DNA from: Giardia muris
Lineage: Eukaryota; Fornicata; Diplomonadida; Hexamitidae
Direction of reading: 5' to 3'
DNA length: 64,000 nt
Assembly (NCBI GenBank): GCA_006247105.1
Contig: CM016928.1
Coordinates: forward strand, 868,001 to 932,000
The notes under the pieces were generated by a model that saw only the letters and a list, made by a program, of their open reading frames with translations, had not been told where the DNA came from and did no database searches. The position numbers were made by a program, and so were the translations under genes. Below, one piece after another: positions 9,066-19,000 of this stretch. Numbering within the stretch: the stretch's first letter is position 1; each line of letters opens with the position of its first letter.

Positions 9066-10313
9066 ATGAACGACATATTGGGTGTATTGCCATCACACCC
9101 AACGGGGCAGACCGGGGCGTCGTCGTACGTGACGATCGACACCCTCCCCAGCTTCTCCGACCAGACCAGCGTCCTCTCATCGCGGGACCCTATTCGGTCA
9201 TATCCTCCGGACGAGCTCTTCACAAACTCAACTCGTTCCTTCGGGTTCGTGGACCCAGCCATGCCTAGCCCGATGCTTGGAGGAATGCGGGGAGACTTCC
9301 CGCCTCTCCGCGCGGACTCCGGACCATCAATACTTCCGACCGACGAAGATACCGTTCGCGGGATAGCTGATTGGCTGACGTCAACACAACGTGTGCTAAT
9401 GTTTCAGACCCTGATGGGTTATCCGGAGTGTCGGCAGGTCTTGCAGAAGAGTGGGGCACAGACCTTGCGGCAGGAGGTTGAGGAGAGTTGCAGGGGGCGG
9501 ATCGATATGACATCAGTTCCTACACCAAGCTATGAGGAGAGTGCCGAGACCCCTTTGTATATGGGGTCGGAGCAGCCACATGCCTGGCCACCCTTTGTTA
9601 GTGCTCCGATCCATCACTCCCGGCCGGAGCTGGGGATTGGTAACTTCAGCCTGGACTCTGACCCCGATGGGGGGATCGTGGTGCCATCTGGCTCCACGCA
9701 ATTCACCGTGACTTCAACTCCTTCAGTGTACTTGCGCCAGGAGACCCCCTTTGGGATCCCACATGCGCACTGTTTGATCATCAATCGCGCCATGCAGAGT
9801 GCCAATGCGATGCTCGACCGTAAGCGCCCACGGCCAAGCTATCGAGCCATCATCTCCGATAGCGCACCACAGGCACCGAAATCTTTCTCCCCCTACGACG
9901 ACCACGTCATTCTTGGGTGCATCTACTACTACGTCGGTGACTACAACACGATAGAGCTGAATTGGCACGTCATCTACTACTATTACTCCCACATCGTCAA
10001 TAATAACCGCACCCTCTCCAGCCTCCGCTCCCGCTTCCACAAGTACCTCAAAACGGACATCACCTTCGATATTACCCTCAAGGAGCACAGCTACTGGATT
10101 GACCTCCTGCACTTCTGTCTGGCGAACAATAGGACGAAGAGGCCATGTCTTTGCCCCCTCACGGGCACCCCGATCCACGAGGACCTCAATGAGATCCATT
10201 ACTTCGTTGTTTACATCTTTATCGCGTTGCGACCGGAATTGTCGTCTGACGACCTCGCCCGCCTCCTCGTCCTCTGGCTTAGCCTGGTCCAAGGCCCCTT
10301 CTCGTTCTGCTGA
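9066..10313 (+). CDS. hypothetical protein with a tentative Myb/SANT-like helix bundle
   Basis: The product has 415 residues starting at the ATG after a run of seven A's. Upstream in-frame codons (from 8940) are antisense to the XPG gene and are ignored. Residues 1-280 are low in complexity and Ser/Pro-rich, with no domain I recognise. Residues about 280-335 (SPYDDHVILGCIYYYVGDY, ELNWHVIYYY, then LSSLRSRFHKYL) have the spacing of a very diverged Myb/SANT unit: an acidic start, a central W and a final R-x-R-x-x-x-x-L. They are also unusually Tyr-rich. The C-terminus is Leu-rich. The stop lies 28 bases before the next gene. The Myb-like reading is weak and would need a profile search. DNA binding is not claimed. 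Confidence 0.5.
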   Translation: MNDILGVLPSHPTGQTGASSYVTIDTLPSFSDQTSVLSSRDPIRSYPPDELFTNSTRSFGFVDPAMPSPMLGGMRGDFPPLRADSGPSILPTDEDTVRGIADWLTSTQRVLMFQTLMGYPECRQVLQKSGAQTLRQEVEESCRGRIDMTSVPTPSYEESAETPLYMGSEQPHAWPPFVSAPIHHSRPELGIGNFSLDSDPDGGIVVPSGSTQFTVTSTPSVYLRQETPFGIPHAHCLIINRAMQSANAMLDRKRPRPSYRAIISDSAPQAPKSFSPYDDHVILGCIYYYVGDYNTIELNWHVIYYYYSHIVNNNRTLSSLRSRFHKYLKTDITFDITLKEHSYWIDLLHFCLANNRTKRPCLCPLTGTPIHEDLNEIHYFVVYIFIALRPELSSDDLARLLVLWLSLVQGPFSFC

Positions 10314-10341
10314 CCTCAAATCACCCCTGTCGCGGAAAAAG

Positions 10342-11046
10342 ATGTCTCCGGCCGAATCGGTGGATGGGACGCTTTTCGAGGGCTTCAGCCCCAACGTTAA
10401 CCGCTTCCTCTTCAGAGCGGTCACCGTTGGGCTGACACACTCCCTTCACAAGCGACGGGCCTACGCCAGCTTCGACGAGGAGACTCATACGGCTCAGCTC
10501 GAGACGGCCGACCCGGAGGTCGTCCGGGCTGTCAGGGAGCTCTTCGGCGTCACGAGCCGAACCGTGAAGGTCGATCTGGCGTCGAAGCTCCAGATCCGGA
10601 ACGAGCAGATCATTGGGAAAAACCGCCTTGCGTTCGAGGAGGCAAGCTCGTTGTTTGACGAGCACGGGCGTGTCCTGGTTAATGTGACGTCGTCGGTGGG
10701 TGATGCAAGAGAATTGGACACCCTCTTATCCTTTATAAGGCGTGTCTTTGCCGTACTGGTCCTCGACGATGAGGTACAAAAGGTGAAACTCGTCGTTTCT
10801 CAACGTCATACCAAGGGGGTTGCGGAGGCGATCCTTCAGAACGACTTCCCATGCCCCGGAGCCAAACCCAATGTGGAGATCATCGGGGTGCGGTACGGAC
10901 AGAGCACAGGCGCGAATCGCGCGAAGGTGCGGGTCGTCCTGGCGAGGAAGGCATGCGAGGTGCTCCTCCAAGCCATTGAGAGGTTTCCTGTTCCGCCCCA
11001 GCTATCCTTCGGGTTACTTCGACCATCTAACGAAGATTTACAGTAA
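10342..11046 (+). CDS. hypothetical protein, tandem paralogue A
   Basis: The product has 234 residues from the ATG at 10342, which follows CGCGGAAAAAG. The upstream in-frame ATG at 10099 lies in the previous gene and is unlikely to be used. I do not recognise the family. It is a soluble alpha/beta protein. It lines up with the next gene over most of its length: VRAVRELFGV here against IRAMRSMFGV there, and FIRRVFAVLVLDD against NIQLFFGIFTFPN. The order and spacing are the same, so the two are diverged copies of one gene. The coding end is CAGTAAAAG, where the TAA stop overlaps an AGTAAA tract resembling the Giardia poly(A) signal AGTRAA. Only six bases separate it from paralogue B. Confidence 0.6.
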   Translation: MSPAESVDGTLFEGFSPNVNRFLFRAVTVGLTHSLHKRRAYASFDEETHTAQLETADPEVVRAVRELFGVTSRTVKVDLASKLQIRNEQIIGKNRLAFEEASSLFDEHGRVLVNVTSSVGDARELDTLLSFIRRVFAVLVLDDEVQKVKLVVSQRHTKGVAEAILQNDFPCPGAKPNVEIIGVRYGQSTGANRAKVRVVLARKACEVLLQAIERFPVPPQLSFGLLRPSNEDLQ

Positions 11047-11052
11047 AAGTGG

Positions 11053-11763
11053 ATGGATGAGAGGAATCTGTGTGGGACGCGGTTCCGAGGCATCGGGGAG
11101 GAGTTCTCTCAGGAGTTGGTGCGTCTTGCGGTTGCCGGGGTCGTGGAAATCAATTCATTGGGCTTCGTGAACGTTGCCTTTGATGCGGAGGGAGCACTGG
11201 TGACGGACTGCAAGACGAACATCTTCATCAGGGCGATGCGAAGCATGTTCGGCGTCGAGCCAGAATACCTATATTCGTTGGATGAGTATGGCTTCAAGAC
11301 TCGAGACGAGGCTGTTACCGAGGCGAACCTAGAGCGGCTGACGGAGGCTCTGGGGCGCTTCGGGCGGTCAGACCTTTGCATCCTCACGTACAACATCCCC
11401 ATCTCATGCAGCCGAAGCCTTCCGGACCTAATTCGTAATATCCAACTGTTCTTTGGAATATTCACATTCCCGAACGACAACGATACGTTCGTCATCCACA
11501 CGGACCCCTCCTTTATCGAGGGCTTGGAACGTGCATTCAATTGCGATGGCCTTGTAATTGGGAAGCAGCCCGTAATAAGCCTTCGTTCAAACACGAGCCA
11601 TAATAAGTCTTTCAAACGAATGACAAAGCTACTGGTGAAGGTGAAGCTATCATACATACAGAAACTCGTTCCAGAGTTCAACAAGTTCATACCCGCTCCA
11701 ATCTTAACGATCTCCTCTTTAGATGAGGCATCAGACGTATTCACAGACGAACAGCAAGTCTGA
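11053..11763 (+). CDS. hypothetical protein, tandem paralogue B
   Basis: The product has 236 residues. The ATG lies six bases after the stop of paralogue A, with AGTAAAAGTGG as its leader, so the poly(A) signal of one gene appears to be the initiator of the next. The N-terminal half matches A in order: GFVNVAFDAEGALVTDC against AYASFDEETHTAQLETAD, then the (I/V)RA-(M/V)R-x-(M/L)FGV block and the LFFGIF block. The C-terminal 70 residues are Lys-rich and differ from A. No signal peptide, membrane span or catalytic motif is seen. The function is unknown. It converges on the ankyrin gene with a 19-base gap. Confidence 0.6.
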   Translation: MDERNLCGTRFRGIGEEFSQELVRLAVAGVVEINSLGFVNVAFDAEGALVTDCKTNIFIRAMRSMFGVEPEYLYSLDEYGFKTRDEAVTEANLERLTEALGRFGRSDLCILTYNIPISCSRSLPDLIRNIQLFFGIFTFPNDNDTFVIHTDPSFIEGLERAFNCDGLVIGKQPVISLRSNTSHNKSFKRMTKLLVKVKLSYIQKLVPEFNKFIPAPILTISSLDEASDVFTDEQQV

Positions 11764-11782
11764 AAGAGTCGAGATAGCCGCC

Positions 11783-14700
11783 CTAGTTCTTGGACGCGGC
11801 ATTGGCCTCTTTGATGATGCGAATCACGTCGTTATTCGTCGTCCGTTGCAAGGCTAGTTGCCCGAAGCCAACGGCTTCGTATGGAGCCAGGAGCTCGACC
11901 ATGGCGACATTGTTCATTGCCGCTGCAATGACTAGAGCGCTTGCTCCTTGTCCATAGGTTGACTTCTCGTTTGTGAACAGGTTCGCTTCCGAGCGAGCAA
12001 GAAGCGATGCTATATCGTAATACCCTGCTGCGACGGCCAGCATCAACGCAGTCGAGCCCTCACGCCTTTGCATCCCCGCCTCGAAGTGCATTAAGACCTC
12101 AACACAGTCGTAATGGTTGAAATAAGCTGCAGCCATAAGAGCTGTCCGATGGAAGGATGATTCCGCGATCCGTGCTTCCGTCTTCGCCAATAACTGGACT
12201 AGACTGAGATGCCCATAGCAGGCGGCCATGATCAAGGCCGTTGCATCCGTCAGCTTCCATGTGCGGTACACGAACAGACTCGTCGTCAGCTTCGCCTCAA
12301 GTTTCCGAAGGGCTTTGACGATGGAGTAATTGTTCGCCTCGACCGCGAGCATCAGCGCAGTCTTATCCGCCTTGTTCTTCGTCCCTACTTGGTAGAGGAG
12401 CGTCTTAAGGCGTACCAGTGGGTCCTGGTGCGCCATTTGGGATCTGGCCACCAGCGAAAAGCCATCATTCGCCTTTTCTTCCTTCTGTTGCTCGAGGATG
12501 AAGTTCATCAACCCCGTATTCCCGTTCGCATCAACCATGATCTTGGGCTGCAGCTGCAGGGCCAATTCCTCGAAGCCAGCTCTATGAGCCAACAAGAACG
12601 CCGTCGTCCCATCTGCCTTACTGATGTTCATCTCGGACTTTGCTAGCATGAGGCATGCATCCTTATGCCCCTTCTCGGCAGCCAGCATCAAGGCGGTTTT
12701 CCCATCGATCATTGCCTTTCCAGCCTCCTGTTCAATGAAGAGTGGGAGGTATGCCAAATAGTTATTATACGCGCAGACCATCAAGGCCGTCGTCCCATCT
12801 GCGTCCTGAATCCCCTGTTCATGAGGGGCGAGAAGTCTAATTGCCTCATCATCCTCCAACAGTAAGGCCAGCATCAGTGCCGTCTCCCCCTTTGCGTTCT
12901 GCATCCGTTTTTCCTTCGCAAGGAGTAGCCGGATGCAGGGATGATTCCGTGCAAGAGTGGCGTGCATCAAAGCCGTCATTCCCTGTTGGTCCTGAAAGCC
13001 CGCTTCGTCAAGTAAGCAATACACTAAGCCAGGCCGGTTCTGTTTGACCATCTGCATCAGTTGTGTCTTCCCGTTAAGAATCCTCTCCTCCTGCATCGAG
13101 ACGGTGTCGATCGCCGCGACGTTCTCGAGGGTGATTCCTTCTAGTGGACGAAGTAATTCGGCGATGGTGGTGTGCCCAGCCACGACAGAGTAGTCCAGGG
13201 CCACCCACCCGTTCTGAGCACTTATCCCAGCCTCATGAGGCATAAGAAGCTGCACCATATCGTACTCGTTACGGAATGCAGCTTGCATAAGTGCGGTAGT
13301 ACCCTCGAGGATGTCAGTGGATGATGAAGATTCTTGTCGCTTTTCGGGTGTTGGATCAGTAGGAGAAGCTTCGTCTCCTGAAACAGAGTGTTGCGCGGTC
13401 TTCAGAAGGCATTTCTCGTAAGGAATGAGCAGCTGTGCCGCTTCATAGTTCCCAAGCTGGACTGCGATCATCAGAGCGGTCCGGTGCGCACCATCTCGCA
13501 TCTTTGCTTCCTTCTCGACTAGATCGGGTATGATACTATTCTTCCGAGCCTGTGTCGCAAGCATCAAGGCTGTTAGGCCTTCACGGCTCTTCATCCCACC
13601 CTCAACCTCGACGAGCTGATGTATCGCGTCAAGCATCGCATGTAATCGATCTCGGAGCTCTAAACTAACTGCGTCACCTCCCTGGACCGTTGGGTCGTCG
13701 CTCTGGCCTCGAAGCTCGTCTAAGACGCCGTTACGGGCGACGAGCATCAGAGTCGTCTCTCCGGCCTTCTTCTCTCTAAGTCCAGCCTCGAAGGGAACCA
13801 ATTGCGAGGTCAGATGGGGAAGACATTTCTGCGCGCTAATCATAAGCGCTGAAAGCCCCACGTTGTCTTGGTGGCCACTCTCCAACGAGACAAGAGCCAA
13901 GCCAACATCTTCGCAGCCTGTTGCTGCCGCATACATCAAGGCCGTCTGGCCTCGGTTGTTAGCCACACCCGCCTCGTCCCGAATCAGTAGCTGGAGCATG
14001 CGAGGCTCTGGGTGTAAGCGAAAGGCAATGCTGCGGATTAGGCGCGTGTTTCCTTCACTGTCGCGTTGGACGACTCTGTTTGATAGCCGACGAAGCTCGG
14101 TGAAGTTCTGTTCGAGGGTTTTCAAACGATGCTCCAACGTTACACACTCCCGCTCCTTTGAGCTGTAGGTCTGGTTAGCAGCATCCAATTGCGACTTGAG
14201 GCTCGCGTTTTCCGTCTCCAAGCGGGCGATCGTGTCCTTCAGCATTATAATTGCCTGACCAGCCATTGATAGGTTCGAGTAAGAGTGGATGTGTCTCAGA
14301 AGGGTTTCCGGATCGACCGGTGGTGCTTGTGATGGCGAGGAGGTACCAGTTCCTTGGGTTGATCTTCGTGGTGCGGAATGGCAACGAGTGCCGGGTATTG
14401 GAGAACCTCTCTTTTCAGAAGAGGGGTTACAACTCAATCCGAGGCTGGCGCGCATTGTCTGTCCCGCTTCGGTGAGGCGTTGCAGAAGGCTGTCTGTAAG
14501 CGCAGTCAACCGTTCAATCTCCGCAGTCTTCTCGGCGTTTTCGTTCTTCAACGCCTCAACCATTTCGGCAAAGCCCTGAGCCGCCTCTACTGACATCCGC
14601 TCTCCGATTTGTCGCAGAGAGTCGAAATCCTCCCGAAAACGCGCATAGTGCTGTATGAGTGCGTCATAGCGATGGCCATGTCGCGATTCGATTGTGGATA

Positions 14701-15997
14701 CAGAGCGATTGGCCGCCTTGCCATCCTCCTCGTAAACCGATCGCGACTGTGTCCAAGGAGCCTTGGTCTGGGCTCCTTCACCTCGTGAAGTGCCTCGGCC
14801 GGGTGGTGAACGACTACTATGTGGGACGAAGTCGCTAACTGAATGGGCGCGAAGGCCATTCAGCCGTGCTCTTCGTACTCGTTCAATATCATCTCCTCGG
14901 GCTGTACGGCGAAGGGGAGAGCTAGGAGCTCGGAGGGGGGAGCGAGAAGACGCTAAAGATCTGGGCGGTTGCCGAGGCGGAGAAGGAGAGGGTGAGGGAG
15001 CAAGTCTCAGGCTTGAGACGGGCCTTGCAATCGGGGTCTCCGACTTCCCGGGCCGTTGTTTCTGGGACCGCTGGGATCGTTGCGACTGTGACTGCAACGT
15101 TGGAGACTCAATGCGACGACTAACGGGTGGGCTCCGGCCTACGCTCTTTGATGATTCCTTACCCACAATGCTGAACATCTCGGCACCAAGATCCTCGCAA
15201 TGTGACTGGCCTACTGATCGAGCCGGGGCTGTGACCAAAAGGTCTGAGACAGTAATTGTTCTTGACCCGGGGAGCGCATTCATGGGGTAATGTGACGACC
15301 CAACGAGACTAATCTCAGTACTTGAAGAGGGGTGTGCGGGGCTGTCGGCATATATATCGCGCACCTTTCCGGAGGAATGCACAGATCTGGCTGACGTAGG
15401 CATCTCGGGAGGCACTCCCGCCGTACTGTTAATAGAACTCAGAAGAAAGCTTTCAGGAGCGCCTTCGACAGCCATTTCGGTCTCAGGAATGGGTGTGGTA
15501 GTTCCTAACCCTAGCGTCGGGTATTGGGCCTCGACCTTCACGTCTGGAATCCCGGTGATTGAGGTGTTGGGGTCGATCATCGAGAAGGGCTCAATTCGGA
15601 GCGTCGATGTTTCTGAAGTAGGTGGCTGGTCTTTAACGTTTGTGTAGTACGGTCTCAGCACCTTCTCGGCATCCGCACTCTCGCTCTGGATCGCCAGCAT
15701 GAGAGGCGTCCGCCCCTTTGGCAAAGGGACATCATGCTCGTATTTGACAAGCAATTGGCAGACGGCGGCATGGTTCCGGAGGGCGGCGATCGCGAGCGCA
15801 GTATAGCCACGGTGATTAACCAGGGAGTGCTCATGAGGTGCAAGGGAGCGACAGAGGTGGATATTGTTGGTGGCTGCGGCAACCATCAGCGCCGTCTCCC
15901 CGTGCGAGTCCTGCGTCCGGGCCATCACCGGAAGCATCTCTAGAACTGTGGCCGTGTTGCGGCTCCGGACCGCATGGAACCAGCGGTCGCCATCCAT
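11783..15997 (-). CDS. giant ankyrin-repeat protein ('protein 21.1' type)
   Basis: The product has 1404 residues. It opens with about three ankyrin repeats (1-120: GETALMVAAATNNIHLCRSL and similar). A Ser/Pro/Arg-rich disordered stretch (about 120-430) follows, then two coiled-coil blocks (about 440-520 and 570-650). After these come roughly twenty ankyrin repeats to the C-terminus, each with the TALM-x-A core and the ending LL-x-x-EA. This layout (ankyrin, coil, ankyrin, no enzyme domain) is that of the expanded Giardia 'protein 21.1' family. Several members of that family localise to the cytoskeleton and act as scaffolds or NEK partners. No kinase domain or RING is present in this copy. The gene lies 25 bases upstream of the stop of the next minus-strand gene. 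A cytoskeletal role is inferred from the family only. Confidence 0.85.
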   Translation of the reverse strand: MDGDRWFHAVRSRNTATVLEMLPVMARTQDSHGETALMVAAATNNIHLCRSLAPHEHSLVNHRGYTALAIAALRNHAAVCQLLVKYEHDVPLPKGRTPLMLAIQSESADAEKVLRPYYTNVKDQPPTSETSTLRIEPFSMIDPNTSITGIPDVKVEAQYPTLGLGTTTPIPETEMAVEGAPESFLLSSINSTAGVPPEMPTSARSVHSSGKVRDIYADSPAHPSSSTEISLVGSSHYPMNALPGSRTITVSDLLVTAPARSVGQSHCEDLGAEMFSIVGKESSKSVGRSPPVSRRIESPTLQSQSQRSQRSQKQRPGKSETPIARPVSSLRLAPSPSPSPPRQPPRSLASSRSPLRAPSSPLRRTARGDDIERVRRARLNGLRAHSVSDFVPHSSRSPPGRGTSRGEGAQTKAPWTQSRSVYEEDGKAANRSVSTIESRHGHRYDALIQHYARFREDFDSLRQIGERMSVEAAQGFAEMVEALKNENAEKTAEIERLTALTDSLLQRLTEAGQTMRASLGLSCNPSSEKRGSPIPGTRCHSAPRRSTQGTGTSSPSQAPPVDPETLLRHIHSYSNLSMAGQAIIMLKDTIARLETENASLKSQLDAANQTYSSKERECVTLEHRLKTLEQNFTELRRLSNRVVQRDSEGNTRLIRSIAFRLHPEPRMLQLLIRDEAGVANNRGQTALMYAAATGCEDVGLALVSLESGHQDNVGLSALMISAQKCLPHLTSQLVPFEAGLREKKAGETTLMLVARNGVLDELRGQSDDPTVQGGDAVSLELRDRLHAMLDAIHQLVEVEGGMKSREGLTALMLATQARKNSIIPDLVEKEAKMRDGAHRTALMIAVQLGNYEAAQLLIPYEKCLLKTAQHSVSGDEASPTDPTPEKRQESSSSTDILEGTTALMQAAFRNEYDMVQLLMPHEAGISAQNGWVALDYSVVAGHTTIAELLRPLEGITLENVAAIDTVSMQEERILNGKTQLMQMVKQNRPGLVYCLLDEAGFQDQQGMTALMHATLARNHPCIRLLLAKEKRMQNAKGETALMLALLLEDDEAIRLLAPHEQGIQDADGTTALMVCAYNNYLAYLPLFIEQEAGKAMIDGKTALMLAAEKGHKDACLMLAKSEMNISKADGTTAFLLAHRAGFEELALQLQPKIMVDANGNTGLMNFILEQQKEEKANDGFSLVARSQMAHQDPLVRLKTLLYQVGTKNKADKTALMLAVEANNYSIVKALRKLEAKLTTSLFVYRTWKLTDATALIMAACYGHLSLVQLLAKTEARIAESSFHRTALMAAAYFNHYDCVEVLMHFEAGMQRREGSTALMLAVAAGYYDIASLLARSEANLFTNEKSTYGQGASALVIAAAMNNVAMVELLAPYEAVGFGQLALQRTTNNDVIRIIKEANAASKN

Positions 15998-16022
15998 CCG
16001 AATTTCTTCCCAGAACTGGAGT

Positions 16023-19000
16023 TTACACTAAGCCGGACAGAGATGCCAGCGTCTGAGTGTTCTCGTTGAGACGAGTCCTTAAGGTGCTGATCTCACGATC
16101 CTTCTCGGCGATAATTGACCTGAGCGCTAGGATCTCCGCGGCTCCCGTCGTAGGCGTACCACCCGGAATATCGCTATCCGCAACTGAACCGCGGGCGGAG
16201 AACGTTGGAGTTCTCACTAGACTGCTAATGGTGCTCTCTTGTCTCCTAAGCGTCTCTTCAAGTGCGCTACACCTCCTGCTCTGGGCACTATGTGCCTCCT
16301 GAAGCGCCCTGTACGAATCATTCTGCTCCCGAATCGTCCCCATCAGGTGGGAAGCTAGGCGACTCTTCTCGTCAAGTTTGCGGACCAGTTCCATTTGCGC
16401 AGGAGTCGCCGGGGCAGATGACTGGGGCAGTGGGAACGTAGGTGCTACGACCGTCGGAGTGGAATATTTCGATCGCTCAGTGATCATCCGCTGGTGTAGG
16501 AGCACACGTAGACGCTCATTCTCATCGTCCTTCTCCTTGATCAGTTTGTCATAATCCGGACCGTCACGCGGGCCTCGAGAAAGAGTTTTAGCAAGCTCTC
16601 GGTCTGCTAACTGTGCGCGTAACGCGTTAACCTCCTGCTGGAGTTCGGCAGCCTCGCGTTCGCGCTGTATCGCCTCATCGCGATGATAAATGGAGTCTCG
16701 AATGAGTGTGTCACGGTCATGGAGGCGTTCCTTAAGTTCTGCAAGCTGTCGCTGTATCTCCGGATCCGGTGAGCCAAGAAGCTCTAAGGTCGACTGCGAG
16801 GAGAAGGTGGAGAGCTGATTGCGAAGATTCACGATTTGTGCATCTCGCTCCGCAACCTGCTTACATGCTTCCTCAAGTCGCAAAGCATTCGAAGCTAGAA
16901 GGCCATGGAGTCTGGCGATCTCTGAAGCGCGTTGAACGAGAAGTGACTCGTAGTCGATAGATATAGAAGCAGCAGGGATTATAGGCGCCTCACGAAGGAC
17001 TGGTAGTGGAAGGGCTGACGCGTAGCTCGCAGGAGAGGCAGTGTCGTATGCCAACGGCCAGGTATCATAGGGACCAATCGGAGGCGTCGATAGACGCGTC
17101 ACGAGCTCTACAGAGCGTGGCACAGCGATATTAGCAGGTGCCGCGCGGATAACCTCAGACCCAGGTTCTGCTTGCCAAGTATCGTAGGGCATCGGTTCCG
17201 GCGTAGGTAGCCGAGTCACTAGAGGAATGCTTCCAGAAGAATAGGCGGTTGGAAGGCCTAGAGACGAATTGGTCGAAGCTTGCGCAGTGAGTCGAGCAAC
17301 TTCGTCCTCGAGATCGGCAATACGCTGGCGCAAAGCATCCGCCTCATCAATACTAACGGTCTGAGGAGTGTAACTCAGACAAAGCCCGGGGTCTGGAGCA
17401 GTCGATGGGATGTAAGAAAATCCGTCCGGTTCCGGAGTAGGAAGACGTGTGACAAGGGGAATCTCCTTAGGGAGAGCGCTCACACTCGCAACTCCTAGCA
17501 CTTGGTCACCAGACCCAGGCTCCGGCATCCAGGTGTCCTCAGGAACCGCAGGAGGCGTCGGACAGCGGTGGACGATCATCACCTCTCGGGGTCTATCAAC
17601 AGATTTGGTGCCCATGGTGAGGCCATCACCTGGAGCCGCCTCCCAAGTGTCCTCGGACTTCTCAGGGGGAGTTTGGCAGCGGTAGACGAGAGGAATCTCC
17701 CGTGGCCTTTCAATCATAGGCGTGGGAGAGAGTTTCGCCTCCTCAGGGGCCGGCATCCATGTGTCATCAGGCGTGAAGAGAGGAGTGGGGATACGGTTGA
17801 CTAGCTTCGGATCGGCTGGAGCAGCGCGAAAGGCCATTGGTGCGATCATCCCGTTTCGCAGAGCCTCTAGCTCCGCCTCCAGTTGGTGAATTCTCTCATC
17901 GCACTCGGCATGCTCTGCTTCGATATTGCGCAGCCTCTCAAGCTCCTGATCTCGATCGTCAAGGCTGTTCTGCATCCGTTGGATCTCACTCAAGTAGGGC
18001 AAGGGATTGATGAGCGATCCCTCCTGAGCTCTAGGACTGTTCTTGACGAGTTCTTGCAGTCGCGCAATCTCGTCATCCTTCTCTCGAAGCAGCTCAGTGT
18101 AGTCTACGGCTGGCTCGAGGGACATACATGCAGCTGGTTGATGAGCTGTTGTGGGCCCACTCATCCACGGGGTGTCAGGCTCATCAGGAGGTGTTTCACA
18201 GCGATACACTAGCGGAATATCTCGTGGGCGATCGATGGACTTGGTGCTTGAAATCACCGAGCCAGATGGAGAGGGCATCCATGTATCCTCAGACATCTCG
18301 ACTGGAGTTTCACAACGATAGACGAGTGAAACCTCTCGTGGCCTATCAGTCACGTTTGCAACCCTCAGCTGCGATGAACTAGGCTCCGGCATCCAGGTGT
18401 CCTCAGGAACCGCAGGAGGCGTCGGACAGCGGTGGACGATCATCACCTCTCGGGGTCTATCAACAGATTTGGTGCCCATGGTGAGGCCATCACCTGGAGC
18501 CGCCTCCCAAGTGTCCTCGGACTTCTCAGGGGGAGTTTGGCAGCGGTAGACGAGAGGAATCTCCCGTGGCCTTTCAATCATAGGCGTGGGAGAGAGTTTC
18601 GCCTCCTCAGGGGCCGGCATCCATGTGTCATCAGGCGTGAAGAGAGGAGTGGGGATACGGTTGACTAGCTTCGGATCGGCTGGAGCAGCGCGAAAGGCCA
18701 TTGGTGCGATCATCCCGTTTCGCAGAGCCTCTAGCTCCGCCTCCAGTTGGTGAATTCTCTCATCGCACTCGGCATGCTCTGCTTCGATATTGCGCAGCCT
18801 CTCAAGCTCCTGATCTCGATCGTCAAGGCTGTTCTGCATCCGTTGGATCTCACTCAAGTAGGGCAAGGGATTGATGAGCGATCCCTCCTGAGCTCTAGGA
18901 CTGTTCTTGACGAGTTCTTGCAGTCGCGCAATCTCGTCATCCTTCTCTCGAAGCAGCTCAGTGTAGTCTACGGCTGGCTCGAGGGACATACATGCAGCTG

